Notes: generated from the sequence alone by a model not told the origin. A stretch of 64,000 bases of DNA from Nitzschia sp. DOCU1 (GCA_951394045.1 OX595992.1:1984001-2048000), one strand, 5' to 3'; shown: positions 47,336-59,098, counted from the stretch's first letter. Made by a program: numbers and translations.

Positions 47336-50086
47336 ATGATTGCCGATGGTGCGGTCGTCAACGTGGATGAAATGCGGGAGGCCATTGTAGGTCGCAACAC
47401 CTACAATAGCTACAAACATGACATCCTGAAAATCATCGATGCTGCAAACTCCGGAGAATATCTAGAAGGATGGTTGACGCCTGCTACAGAAGAGTCCTAC
47501 AAGTCACTGCTGGAGGAAGTTGAAAGTCTTGGTTCCACACGACAAAAGCAAACACGGAAGCACGAGTGGGTCATCGAGGTTTTGCGTAACTGCGGCCAAC
47601 AGCCTATCCTCAATGTTGATAATTGCACTGCCGCTTCATTCATGAGGTGGCTGCAAAGTGTACGTGACCATGGCGGGCATTTTTTGTCGCAATCAGCATA
47701 TAGCAACAGAAGTGCTGCTCTGCACCATCTCTTCCGGTGCCATCCAGACATGGAAGGCTTTCCTCCTACATTTGCAAGGGAACTGGCATCCTTGAAACGA
47801 GGATTCTTCCGCATTCTTGCCACCAAGCAGCAAGATGATGGTGATACTGCTGAAAATGGCGGGAAGAAGGCGTTGTCATATGAACTGTACGCCAAATTAT
47901 GCGAATGGTTCCTAGCCGAGGGGACCCAGACAGGCATTTTTGCCCACTGCTTCCTTGTAATGACTTGGAACTTAATGTGCCGTTCCAACAACACTACACG
48001 TATCCTCTTTGAACATATCACGTTTGAGTGGGATTGTATCATGGTCAAGTTCGCACAGCAAAAGAATGACACGCACGGGCATACCAAAAAGTACCCCCGT
48101 CATCTATTTGCGAATCCATTCCGTCCTGCTGTGTGTCCCTTCCTTGCATTATCCATGTATATTGCCACATTTGGGGTAAACATTAAAGGAAGCGACCGGC
48201 TTTTCCCAGGGAAAAGTCAGTACAATCATTTTGCGAGGCATATGGAACGAACATTGAAGAATCATGAAGACGAATTAATTGCCATGGGTTACAGGTCCTA
48301 CAATGATCTCGGCTGCCACAGCATCCGAAAGGGTGCTGCCAAGTGGCTTAGTGGCCAGCCTGGTGGCCCATCCGCAATGGCAATTTGTATACGAGGTGGA
48401 TGGACTCTTGGGGGGGTGAAGGACGTCTACATGACGTACGAGGCAGAAGGAGACGCCTTCTGCGGTCGCATGCTGGCATTGTTACCATTGCTCCAAAGCG
48501 ACTTTGCAGCAAGCCCCCCCAAATTTCAGGGTGTGCCTCTTGCATTGGTGCAAACTAGTGTCGCAAAGGTTTATCCTACCCTCGTAAACTATGGTGAATT
48601 TTCAGCAGTTGCTCACCAATTATTGGCAAGGCTGGCGAGAGCCAAGGAATTCATCCTTTCATGGCCACCAAGCCATGTTGTTCGACAAACAAACCCTCTC
48701 TTCTCCGACTTACCGCTACTTGAGCAATTATCAGGAGCTGCTGTAGTGCTATACCCATGGGAAAGCAATGATGGGAATGAGGACAACAGTGGTGATATGC
48801 AATTTGGATCCGGAATCCCACCACACGTGGTGCTACTGTTGACCAGCCGAAAGCTACTGCATGAGTTTCGTCAATTTGCATCAAGCCATGATGGTCGAAT
48901 GACCAATCTCATCAATGGTATCTTTGACGATCGCAATGTAGCAAATGGCAGTATATCCGAACAGCGTATTCGGAATATTCTAACGACTACGCAAGAACAG
49001 TTCTATGACAGACTGTTCCAAGAACTCAACAATAATCAGGGTATGACTGATTCAATGACTAATATTAACGAGGCTGCAGAAGATCGGCATGGTCGTCGAG
49101 GATTCGCACCCCATTTTCACCATGGCAAGTATTGGAGGCTACCTGCTAATTTTGGGTTCCCGAAGGGCACCGCCAGGGATCTATGGAGGCGTTGGAATGT
49201 TGGTGATACTGTCAATAACGTCCCCCCATTGCGGTCGCTAGACGCAAGGGAGTACAAGTTCATGGATGGTGTTGAGGGGCAGCGCCCATCAAGGAAGCTT
49301 GTAGCGGACATGAAAATGGTCTGCGATTTTATTGAGAGAGAATCAGGGGTTGATTGTCGGGTAGCACTGACTGAGACTCAGTGCTTTGAGATCTTTGATA
49401 GGGTTGCAACCATGGAAAATGGTTTGCAATCGACTTCGAAGAGAAAAGCCCACACCCAATGGCGGACAGCTGTGAGGAAGATCCAGCGGATCAAACAAGC
49501 AGCTGCAACAACAATCGACCCAGCACCGAACCCACCAGCAATGGCCACTGCAGCTGCAACAATCCCACAGGCTCCGGCGACTGCAACAATCCCACAGGCT
49601 CCGGCGACTGCAACAACTGCAACGACTGCACCGGTAGCAGCATCAGCACCAAGAGTCAGCAGACCAGCTCATCCAACAGTAACCCCAATTCCTCCTCGAA
49701 GAAGAAAGCGTGGCCGCCCCCGTAGAGTGGCAGCTCAAGATACCAGCGACGCATTTGCAAATTCATTTCCTGCCTCGGAGCCAACTGTGTACCAACGACG
49801 GAGGGAGGCACAAATAATTGCCCAAGTGGCAATTGAAGACAGGGAGCAGAGAGACAGGGACGAACAGAGACAGCTGGTTGAAACCGGCACTATTGTTCGT
49901 GATGGAATGAATAACGTTGTCCGGACTATTGGGCGATGCTGCATCGGAGGCTGCAACTTTGCAACGATGCAACTGTTGCATCGATGCGACTTCTGCAATA
50001 AGTATATACATGTTATATGTGCTGAACCCTTTTCGGATGCCTCACGGGACAAGTGGTCGTGTGGTTGTCGACGCCACACGACTTAG
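47336..50086 (+). CDS. Crypton tyrosine recombinase with C-terminal zinc finger
   Basis: 916 residues in one intact frame. Tyrosine recombinases cut and rejoin DNA through a Tyr-phosphate link; Cryptons are eukaryotic transposons built on this enzyme and are known from fungi, animals and stramenopiles. Residues 60-180 resemble the SAM-like core-binding domain. The catalytic domain shows Arg216 in 'LMCRSNNTT', then 'CHSIRKGAAKWLSG' (His328-x-x-Arg331), Trp in 'RGGWTLGG', and Tyr365 in 'DVYMTY', so the R-H-R-W-Y set looks complete. The region 700-790 is Pro/Ala/Thr-rich with a duplicated 'PQAPATAT', then a basic AT-hook-like 'RRRKRGRPRR'. The C-terminus carries a Cys/His zinc-finger ('CCIGGC', 'CDFCNKYIHVIC', 'WSCGC') resembling PHD. 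No lesion is seen, so the element may be functional. Confidence 0.9.
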   Translation: MIADGAVVNVDEMREAIVGRNTYNSYKHDILKIIDAANSGEYLEGWLTPATEESYKSLLEEVESLGSTRQKQTRKHEWVIEVLRNCGQQPILNVDNCTAASFMRWLQSVRDHGGHFLSQSAYSNRSAALHHLFRCHPDMEGFPPTFARELASLKRGFFRILATKQQDDGDTAENGGKKALSYELYAKLCEWFLAEGTQTGIFAHCFLVMTWNLMCRSNNTTRILFEHITFEWDCIMVKFAQQKNDTHGHTKKYPRHLFANPFRPAVCPFLALSMYIATFGVNIKGSDRLFPGKSQYNHFARHMERTLKNHEDELIAMGYRSYNDLGCHSIRKGAAKWLSGQPGGPSAMAICIRGGWTLGGVKDVYMTYEAEGDAFCGRMLALLPLLQSDFAASPPKFQGVPLALVQTSVAKVYPTLVNYGEFSAVAHQLLARLARAKEFILSWPPSHVVRQTNPLFSDLPLLEQLSGAAVVLYPWESNDGNEDNSGDMQFGSGIPPHVVLLLTSRKLLHEFRQFASSHDGRMTNLINGIFDDRNVANGSISEQRIRNILTTTQEQFYDRLFQELNNNQGMTDSMTNINEAAEDRHGRRGFAPHFHHGKYWRLPANFGFPKGTARDLWRRWNVGDTVNNVPPLRSLDAREYKFMDGVEGQRPSRKLVADMKMVCDFIERESGVDCRVALTETQCFEIFDRVATMENGLQSTSKRKAHTQWRTAVRKIQRIKQAAATTIDPAPNPPAMATAAATIPQAPATATIPQAPATATTATTAPVAASAPRVSRPAHPTVTPIPPRRRKRGRPRRVAAQDTSDAFANSFPASEPTVYQRRREAQIIAQVAIEDREQRDRDEQRQLVETGTIVRDGMNNVVRTIGRCCIGGCNFATMQLLHRCDFCNKYIHVICAEPFSDASRDKWSCGCRRHTT

Positions 50087-50244
50087 CATCTTCATGTAGA
50101 AATGTTGTATGATAATGATAATAATCAATTCAATTCATCCCGCCATTGCCAAACCTTACAAGTCGTGTGGAGGGCGGCGGGAAATATTTAATAATATTTA
50201 GTCATTTAAGTCATAATAAAATATTTGAGTATTTAAGTCACGAA

Positions 50245-50257
50245 GGACAATTGTCCT
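50245..50257 (+). repeat. 13-bp direct repeat, right copy
   Basis: Second copy of GGACAATTGTCCT, 83 bp before the ATG of the next gene. The 50190-50240 stretch before it is very AT-rich with repeated 'tttaagtca'. Confidence 0.85.
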
Positions 50258-50340
50258 GCAAAATTCATACTATAGACATCATCTTCATTCCTAAAGATGG
50301 TAGCCTTCAAGCAACTTTATTGTGTGTCCTTTTACAAAGA

Positions 50341-51366
50341 ATGACTCGAACAGCTGGTCTCTGGTGGACAGTTTGGGCTGGGGGTCTGTTGAATCTGACG
50401 GCATTCTCTGTGGAACGCAGGCGGGTGCCAGGGATTTGGAAGCTGAAAAGTGACGCACTGCCGTACGAACAAGATATTCGATCGAAGCTAAAAGGTCTTT
50501 TTTACAATTCTGCACCAGAAGAAGTCTTGATAAAACTCAACCCTGATGGTTCTTTCAAGCAGTGCAATGAAGGGTACACTGAAGGCCGATGGCTAGCTGG
50601 TCGGTGGGAGATTACTGACCATGACCATCTAGTCCTAGCGCCACGACGCCAGTATTATGGACCGCAGTTCGACGTACTGCTGGCGGGAAAGATCGACGGA
50701 ACGTCTTGCTTGAAGGTGGAAGGCGAGATTCGAAAGGGGAAGTTCATGTACCCCGTGAAACATCCTTCTTTCTTCGACGCGCCCTTGGTCAACCCAGTCG
50801 ATCTGGGGACATTTACACTGGAGCAGTCGATCGCAACGTTCTCGGTGACGCAAGTCCGAGTACAGGACCCAGACAAAGCAAACCGTTTTGAAAAAGCCGA
50901 TTTTTATGATCGGCAATTTATCATGACTGTTGAACCAATCGAGGGGAAGCGGGCGTCTGAGGATGAGGCCTTGAATCTACCCTATGACCTTCGCGCGATG
51001 CCAGTCCAATTTTTCGGCAACAACACTTTCCAGGCTCTTGGCACCAACAAAATACTACGCGGACGCTTTGATATTACGGAGAACGATGAGCTCGCCTTCG
51101 AAGTATCTCTTTTTGGAATGGGGCGCTCTGTCTCGGGGTCTGTATACAGCGAAGGATTGGGTCTCACACATGAGGACTCAAGGCGGTATGTTGGTTCCAT
51201 CGAGGAGATGGATGGAAAATTTCGTATCGAGGGCACAGTAACCTATGGTGCAGATATGGGATCAGATGCTCGGCCAGAACCTGTGGGAATCTTTTTTCTA
51301 ACTGAAACTTCGTTGGTAGATGAGGAGGCATACTATGATCTTGCGGACGACGGTGTTTTCGAATGA
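50341..51366 (+). CDS. Unknown secreted or plastid-type protein
   Basis: 341 residues from ATG 50341; the frame is open upstream to 50146 but that part is AT-rich and not protein-like. Residues 1-22 are a signal peptide ending 'LTAFSVE', again a small-residue/Phe junction that suggests plastid import. The mature part begins 'VPGIWKL' and continues as beta-rich sequence with repeated 'G.W.I', 'GRFDIT' and 'GKFRIEGTV' strands, a possible lipocalin-like or beta-barrel fold. It ends in an acidic tail. I do not recognise a family. Its promoter region abuts the Crypton. Confidence 0.7.
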   Translation: MTRTAGLWWTVWAGGLLNLTAFSVERRRVPGIWKLKSDALPYEQDIRSKLKGLFYNSAPEEVLIKLNPDGSFKQCNEGYTEGRWLAGRWEITDHDHLVLAPRRQYYGPQFDVLLAGKIDGTSCLKVEGEIRKGKFMYPVKHPSFFDAPLVNPVDLGTFTLEQSIATFSVTQVRVQDPDKANRFEKADFYDRQFIMTVEPIEGKRASEDEALNLPYDLRAMPVQFFGNNTFQALGTNKILRGRFDITENDELAFEVSLFGMGRSVSGSVYSEGLGLTHEDSRRYVGSIEEMDGKFRIEGTVTYGADMGSDARPEPVGIFFLTETSLVDEEAYYDLADDGVFE

Positions 51367-51630
51367 ATATGAAACGGAACGCACGAGAAAAATGTATGCA
51401 GCCGATAGTTTTCGATGAGGTCGTTGTGCATGCCGAAATGCGGGTTTTACGCTTGACCCTGGAAAGCGTCGCCTTGAGCCATGGCCAGGTATCGGCTGCT
51501 CGACGTCTATGATTCAGACTCGTCGTTTGTGTTCCAAGGGAAAGAACTGCCAGGGTTTAACACCCTTTTAAACTACTGTGCTTCCTTCTACCTAGTGGGA
51601 ATGTATTCAAGTATTAATATGGTAGTGTAT

Positions 51631-54600
51631 CTATACAATGTAATAAGAAGACTTGCCTTGCAACAATTTGCTCGACTCGTCATAGACCGACAGCTCTTCC
51701 TCTTGGCGATTGTACTGGAACCACCAGGACGCCGGGTCGCCTTGCCAGACACTGTGCGCTTCAAGGACTTCTCCGGTTAAAGCCAAACCCTTCTCAAGAA
51801 GCTGTGACCCTTCTTCCATGTAGACCCCTTGCTGAACACGGGAACGAGAACGGAGAGTGCAGTCGTTCTCGAGAACGATTTTCGTCAGCTCAAAGTTGCC
51901 TCTCGTGTTCAGGTGACAGACAATCGAAGCGCAATCGATGACGCAACGATCCCCCATGTACACCAAGTCAGGCTCCGGCATGAATGGATCCGCTCCTGCA
52001 GGATACAGGCAACAATTCTTCCCGATATAGCCGCCGTTCCAACGAAAATAAGTAGACATGAATGGGGTCCCAGAGAAAAAATCAAGAAAATTGAGGCGAC
52101 TGAACTTGCGAACTTTGGCAATCAGCTGGTAGATCTCCCATCGTTGTGCGTAGGAGCTGGAGTCATAGTTGTATCGGCCTTCAACACGGCGGCCCATCAA
52201 CGACCATTTGGCTGTAAGTTCAACGATGAGCCACAAAGTGACACGGACAAAATTTGTCAAAATGTAGACAGAAAGGATCGAAGAGTAAATGACCACAAAT
52301 GGATAATGCGTGTTCAGGTAATCACGCTCGGCAAAGGACCAGCCGTATAGGAAGGCAGCAGCTCCGTGCAGAGCACCGAGTAGCGGCAAAGTATGGAACG
52401 CAACGATGAATACTTTCACCAATATCGAAACGGTGATGATAAATCCAAGTGACCATACCTTGTACGTAGCTTTCTTGAGATAAAATGCCTTGCCAAAGGG
52501 GCGGAGAGTTGACGCGTCACCCTTGAGAGGAAGTTGGTCTCGTTTGACGTCAGACGCCATAATCGGACCTGTGGTCTCGACCTCGACACCCTTTTCGAGG
52601 CAACTTGGTTCACAACCTTTTGATCCTAACCACACGCTCCTCTCCGGGAGATACCAGTCCTCTGGACACACCGAGTTGGACCCAAGCACAGCGTTCTTCC
52701 CAATGATGCTTCCCGGGAAAACAACGCAATTGTCTGCCACGTTGGATCCAGCGCAGAGAGTAACTTTCTTGCAGGAGTCCACAGTCGTAAAGAAGATCGA
52801 GGACCGAGATCCAAAAACAACATCATCGCCGACTTCCAATAAATCAAGCTCGCCAGAGAAAATCGGCTGATGCCCGGGCCAAAAGATGCGTTTTCCGACC
52901 TTGGCACCAAGGAGACGATAGAGGACACTGACCAGTTCGTAGTGACGTCCAACCAAATCTGTTATCTCCTGGATCTTCTTGCGAGAGAAGAGCGTCGCCG
53001 CCAACGCGTGACGGAGTAGCTGCCACTGGCTGGAAGTATCTCGCGGACCCTCAGTGAACTTGCCAATAATTGTCCGTTTGACAAAAATTGCGGCAGCCAT
53101 GTAGAAAAATGGCGAAAATAAACCGCGTGCAACCCGAATGCCAATAAAGAATGGGATTCGATGCGGGTCACAAAGCCATGCCATTAAATCGCTTAGCGTC
53201 GTGAAGGTGATGGCATGGTCACCTTTGTATCGAAGCATGATGTATAAGATTGTTATGGGTGGGATTTGGCCAAAGGCGTTCACGAGGAAGGTAATCGGCC
53301 CGACAACGATAAACTGCAACCAAAACTCAGGTTCTGGGAGGTATTTTCTGTTGACTCGGGTATTCGTCTCGCTCAGCGCCTTGCCGATTTCGTAGCTGGA
53401 CGAGACTGCTCCGAGGTGACCATGGTCTGGAATGCTTGTGAAGGGGGCCACAACTGATTTCATACCCACGCTCCCATAGTTTCCAATCTTGACAGGCCCA
53501 AGAATCATTGCACCGTTATCTACACCAAAGCCTCTGACAGTTGAAAACTCCACCGCAGCTCCGTCGCCAATTTCAACTAGGTCGAACTCGGCAACCTCGC
53601 ATTCGAGGCTAATTCGAGCACCTTCGCCGATCTTCGCCCCGAGCATTCGATAGTACGTATTCAAAAGGAACTCGTTTGAGCCCCAAATGCCACGTAGAAA
53701 TAGCTTTCGGCAGACATCCACCAACCACCATCTCCAGTAATAACTGCCCCAGATCGGATAGCGGCCAGCTTTGTATCGTCCGATCACAATCCACTTGATC
53801 GCAATAAAGATCAAAGGGGTAATTGTGACCCAAGATGTGTGGAACAGCAGATAGGCAAGAATGAATCTTGGGAGATCCCGGTTCCCAGGCACGTTGTCAA
53901 CGCTCCAAAGCAAAAGACAGAAGAAGAGCAAGTAGCGAGTAATTTGCCAGATTGGAAAGACCACAAACATTGGTACGAACTGAATGAGCTTTGACGCAAA
54001 GTTGTCCACGGGCGGCATACGGGCAGCATCGAATGGAGCCCCGTGATTCCAGACGCTTTTCCCTTCAGTAGAACCGTCCTGAGAGTCGCTCTCGTCACTC
54101 ACGGTTGACGTAGTAAAGTTATCACTTCGCTGGCGAATAAGCTTAGCCAAATCGTTTGCACTAACGTGCTGGAACACCTCGGACCCACTGCAAGCAACGG
54201 AGAAAGTCTTTCGAATCCTGCTGGCCAATTGTGATGCCAGCATCGAGCTAATTTGCAAAAGAAAGTCAGCAATCTGCAGATGGGAAAATATCATCCGTGC
54301 TTTCAACACTCCAAATCTTACCTTCCACCCAAATGAAAAAAATTTGCTTCTGATCCTGGGATGTAGTCCAAATCAAGCATCTTTGCAAACATTTCTTGCA
54401 CCTCCCGAGTAAGTGAGTCCACTGGGCCAGAGCTCTCACTTTGCAAAATGGATGCCACAGCGTCAGTCATGGCCGGTGCTGGATACTCTTTCGCCGCAAA
54501 CTCGCTCTCTGCCACTTGAACGAAATGAGTTGGAACCGCGTACCGGTCGAGGCATTTGATGGCGGCATCAATTGCACGTCGACGCTCGATATCAACCAAG

Positions 54601-56693
54601 TAGCATACCAACGCGCCCTTACGCCTGGGATGAGGAACAACTGAAAGAGCTTTGCCTTTGCCAATGGCAAGCAAGGGAACGAGAGCCCTTTCGACTTCAA
54701 GCGCCAATATCGACACACGTGTTGCGGGAATAGGTATATCCAGTGACGTTCCTTGCGGTGGGCACTTCGCTTCATACGTTCGCTCCGTAGCGTTCATCTC
54801 GTCCGATAGCTCCGGTAGTTGAAGGCGACTGCCAAGTTTTACGCGAAGAAGCTTGTTTGTGTGACTTTTTGGCAGTTCATCCATGAACACAAGGCACTGT
54901 GGCCACTTGGGGGCAGCAAGGCGTTCGCCCAAGTACTCATGCAGCGACGGCAAGTCAAGTCGAGGACGCTTCGCCTTCATGACAATCACTATACCAACAA
55001 CCTCTTGAAGGACATTGTGCGCCGCGCTGAAGGCGGCGCAGGCCGCGATGTCTGGATGCGAGCTCACAGCTTCCTCAACTTCCATTGGGCTGATGATTTC
55101 TCCACCGCGATTGATAACTTCCTTGGATCTACCTGTGATGAAGAGATATCCGTCCTCGTCCAAGTGTCCCAAGTCGCCAGTGTTAAACCAGCCTCCCGGA
55201 AGAAAGGAGTCACCGATCTTTTGTTTAGGGTCGTTGGCAAGTTGACCGTACCCGCGGAAGCAAGGTTGCCCACGCACGCATATTGGGCCTTCCTCGCCAA
55301 CAGGAAGGGACTCCCCGGTCACTGGATTAAGAATGGCAACCTCTGGTCCTACAGGAACCCCAGATGTTCCCGGCTTCTCGAGTCGGTAGCTTGCCGGCGG
55401 TGACGAGATTGGCATACACTCGGTCATTCCATAGGAAGGAAGAACCTATACGTAACAAGTAAATGCAGATGAGTTAGAACCAAAATAAGAAGGTACAGCA
55501 CAACGGAGCGAACAGCAACATACATTGGCGCCAAAAGTCTTTAGCATTTCTTCCGCCAGGCTTGGCAGGAGACCACCCGCGGCGTTCGCAATCATTCTGA
55601 GTTTGAACTCGCACTCTCCCTTTTCGGAAATAAATCCATCCGAGCGACCAGTCTGCAGAATCAGCTGGTGCATTGTGGGGGCCGCGTAGTACCAAGTAAA
55701 TGCCTTTTTCGCCAAAAGCGCCCAAAAGATGGATGGATCAAAAGAAGGGCAGCAAATAACACAACCACCCGAGAAGATCGGACTGAAGACCTGTCTCACA
55801 ATACCTCCAACATGGAAGAGTGGCATGAGGTTGCAATTGACGCATGATGGGGCCAAGTCCCAGCTTAGAGCGATAGTTGCCGACGCCGTCAACATGTCAC
55901 CCATCAAGTGAGGTACCAACTTTTTGTTTCCAGTCGTACCAGAAGTAAAAAGGACCAAAACTTCGTCATTGGCATCGTTGGCGTCCATCACTGGCTTTCG
56001 AGTACGGAGTCGTCTTGGAGCTTCGACCTGGTCGTAGTGCAAAGGAAGCGATAACCGAGTGGCTTGCAATCCAAAAATTCCCGATTCTGCTGGACTCGGT
56101 ACCAGGCCAACAAACGGTATTTTGAGTTTTGAAGCTGTCTCTTCGATGGATCGGAAGGCCGTCCAATCCTTGTCATTCGATGACATGACATGAAATCTGT
56201 CGTTAACGGCACCGCGTAGATGAGCTGCTGAAATAGGACCAGAGTAAGGGCCAATCACCAGATCGGCTCCGCATCGACGTAAATCTGCTTCAAGTTCAGA
56301 AATGGCACCATTGGCCGAAAGGGGCACACAGGATGCCCATTGGGCCGTTGCAACAATCGCAAGTGCCAATTCTGGTCCATTGGGGAGCACGAGAGCGATA
56401 CGATCGCTCTTGCCAAAACCCAATGCATGCAAAGTCGAACCAAAGTTGTTCACAAACTCGGCAATGCGGTGGTGTGATAGAGCAGACCGACCATCAATCG
56501 ACGCCAAAGCTGGTTGATCCGACGACGGAATGGCCGAGGCGAAGGTCGGGAAAAGCGGCAGAATCCTTTCGGCCACGTCCTTCCCGACGATACTTCCATT
56601 TGGCTTGAGCAAGTGGCGGCAAGCAGCCAACAATGGCGCCTCCTTTACTTCTGTGCTCGACGAGAGGTAAAGTTCAGACTCTCGTGGAGGCAT
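51631..56693 (-). CDS. NRPS-like synthetase: adenylation, carrier, membrane hexapeptide-repeat domain (three exons)
   Basis: Exons 56693-55524, 55445-54322 and 54247-51631 (GT-AG introns, phases 0 and 2) give 1636 residues. Residues 1-650 are an acyl/amino-acid adenylating enzyme: 'LFTSGTTGNKK' (A3, near 250), 'LPSYGMTE' (A5, near 393), 'GGWFNTGDLG' (A7) and 'PKSHTNKLLRVKLG' (A10 Lys). A carrier domain follows with 'FFHLGGSSML'; Ser766 is the expected phosphopantetheine site and the second intron falls one codon before it. Exon 3 has several paired membrane segments and three blocks of left-handed beta-helix hexapeptide repeats. This layout matches the NRPS terminal domain of epsilon-poly-lysine-synthetase-like proteins (TIGR02353 type). 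Product unknown; a membrane-linked amide or ester is likely. Confidence 0.85.
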
Positions 56694-57680
56694 GGTGACT
56701 GAAAATTTGTTAGATTTTTCATGGTGCTTGGGCAGAACACACCAAAACCGCGCTGACTTACCTGGCTAGCGATGAGAACGCTTTTTGCATTATGTGAGAG
56801 GATCCCAAAATTGCCGCCGTTGGTAGCTTCGCCACACCATCCCAACATTCCTTCTCAACTCCACCATGAAGATTCAACCAAAGATTCACTTTTTCCGCTG
56901 TATTTGCAACGCGGGGGGTCGAGATGGGCTCTGGATCTCGTTCCGCTCACCTCACAGTCACGTAGCCCCTCAGTCCACGCACAAGCGTAGACCACCACGG
57001 GGAGAGTATTGCGTGTGTTCCCACCATCAACTGCCGATATTCGTGCCGCGACGACCCACTCCTTTTCGCCCCTCCCGAAATGTGGATGAGGTTTGCATGA
57101 ATCTTAATGAATCTTCGCCTCCTCCTTCTATGTGAACGGCAGCTCGGCGGTGGTGGCTTATGGTAGCTGGCGGTGCGTCGTCGGTGGCGCAAAAAGTTGC
57201 CCCCGAGACGTGCGACTCACTCCAAGCGCCCGGCGAGCTCGAAATTTCTTTAACAAGGGTCACACTTGGGTTGGCGCGCATACCGACCCTCTAGAGACCA
57301 AAAAAATAGAGGACGATGCAATTGCATGGCATTTGCACGGAGTAGTAGAAGAAAATCGATGTGGTGCTGGAAATTGGCGAAAAGGTCGATGACGTATGAT
57401 AGTATACCAACATTGAGTAGTAGGAGAGTACTCTCTACTACCTAGCTAGAGGACCAGTAGTAGCTACGGTTTCATTTGACAAGGAAGTAGTACTAAAAGT
57501 ATTTTATGTAGCAAACTCGGTAGAAAGCAAACTGGGGAAGTTGAGTAGGCCGGTAGCCTTTTCTATAATACTACTAACTTGAGAACACCGCTCCACTCCG
57601 GCTTTGCTAGTACACAGCTTGAGCGCTTTGCTATTTAGCTTTGTAACAAATTTTAACTCATCTTAGCAGAAATTGACACT
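56694..57680. other. Intergenic region, nothing recognised
   Basis: About 1 kb holding the promoter of the NRPS-like gene and the 3' flank of the second SGNH gene. Overlapping frames at 56866-57390 show no family features. Short tagtag/ctactac repeats lie near 57410-57480. Confidence 0.4.
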
Positions 57681-59098
57681 CTACTCCTGGCCATAAACAG
57701 TTTCCCCATTTTGATAGTTGATGAACGATGAGGGGACGTAACCCTCGACCATGACTCGTTCGGCCACACGGTAGAGATAATCAGCAGTTTTGCTGTCTGG
57801 GAAAGGGTTTGGCGGTTCCCAAGGGTGTTGCATCATACGAGCCCGCTTCCATAGTACACTCATGTCCTCCTGAATTACGACTTCACGGTCTGGCATACGT
57901 CCAAAAATAGTGTAGTATACGATACATCCTTGTAGGAAGCTTCCAGAAGGACTCGCATGTAAATGATCAGCGTTGTGAAAAAGAGAGTGCCATATATCTG
58001 GGTTTTCTTCATAGACCACCAAAAAGGCTAGTCCCACAGGAGCTATCCGGGGTTCTTGAGCTTTTGGAAGATACAGTTTGAGCAAATCCGCATAAGCTTG
58101 ATATCCAACCCTGGTCAACGATGTAAAATTGGCCACATCCTCCAACCCCGTCATGTTGCGATCCGACGTACTGTTGACACTATAAGCGTGCGTCCAAAGA
58201 AAGACCGGTGTAGCACCCGTTTCCAAAAACCATGGAACGTAGAAACGCTCAATATCCTGTAGGGCACGAGCCCGTGTCTTGCGGCGAGAAGGATTCCGCG
58301 TGTTGTCATTAATGACAACGAAATTCCAAGGCCCACTCGGCGCTTGACGGCCATCGTAGGCTTCAATAGCGTACTCCAGATACGCTAGATCTTCCCGGCA
58401 AGGATTGTAGTTTCTATGTTCTTCCTCTTCACCCTCAGGCTGAGCGTACCCTGGATCATGAATCCGGTCGTCGATTCCCACGAGGAGTTGAGGCACCGTA
58501 CAGGCGCCGTAGTCGTAGATTGTGCTGCCTTTTCGACTGCCAACGATCGCATTTTCTGTATGAAACAGAGGGTACATAGCGTTCCCTTGGATCAAAAGAC
58601 TACTTATGGATGCTCCACCATGAAGACAACTTTGTTGCATAATTTGGCCATTGGCGATGATCTCGAAAAAACGAGGGAAATCATTGAAGTACAACACTGA
58701 AACAAGGTTCGCTAAAAGGGTGAGCTGCCGATGATACCGGTATAGAACGACTGCGGTCAATGGGGAATGATCTTACTAGAGTTACCGATAAAGGCGACTG
58801 AGAGCGGGAAACGGCCTGCCTTGGAGGCAATAAAGGAATCTGCACCCTTCCAGGCTATCACCACAACTAGAAGGACACAGCCAGCGACCAGAGTTTTGCC
58901 CAACATTGAGTGAACATTTCCAGTGCGGGGCGACTCCTTCTTCGACTCAAGATTCCCATTGGTGATGAGAGGATCGCCTTCTTTATTGGGGTCTGGCATG
59001 TCAAACAAGTGGTTCATCGACAGGTCCAAAGCGAAATGATGGGACGATGAGATGATCATGGGGAATGCAAAAGCAAAATCAGTGGCGGGGAGGTGCAT
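57681..59098 (-). CDS. SGNH-family (GDSL/DUF-type) membrane protein (two exons)
   Basis: Exons 59098-58777 and 58696-57681 joined by an 80-bp GT-AG intron in phase 1 give 445 residues. The first in-frame ATG is 59098. An N-terminal hydrophilic region is followed by one transmembrane segment ('LVAGCVLLVVVIAWKG', about 70-86), a type II anchor. The lumenal part opens with 'VAFIGNSMLYFND', a GNS version of block I with its Ser (Ser107) present and the intron falling just after it, and ends with 'NADHLHASPSG', matching the D-x-x-H block. Similar proteins in plants include acetyltransferases of cell-wall glycans; here glycan or lipid esterification is a reasonable guess. No clear link to the 136-1542 gene except fold. 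Confidence 0.75.

Larger units (their letters stand above)
47150..50257 (+). mobile_element. Crypton (tyrosine-recombinase DNA transposon), ends provisional
   Basis: The segment centres on an intact Crypton recombinase gene. Candidate ends are inferred from repeats only: GGACAATTGTCCT occurs on both sides of the gene (47248-47260 and 50245-50257). Inverted repeats with GCGGGAC/GTCCCGC arms lie at the left (47150-47168) and TCCCGCC/GGCGGGA arms at the right (50138-50144 and 50176-50182). Cryptons have no TIRs and no transposase-type target duplications, so ends cannot be read from them directly. Confidence 0.55.

Noticed and set aside
50146..50340. Upstream extension of the 406-codon frame before 50341
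   Set aside because: AT-rich, crosses the Crypton's right repeat, and removes the clear signal peptide from the N-terminus.
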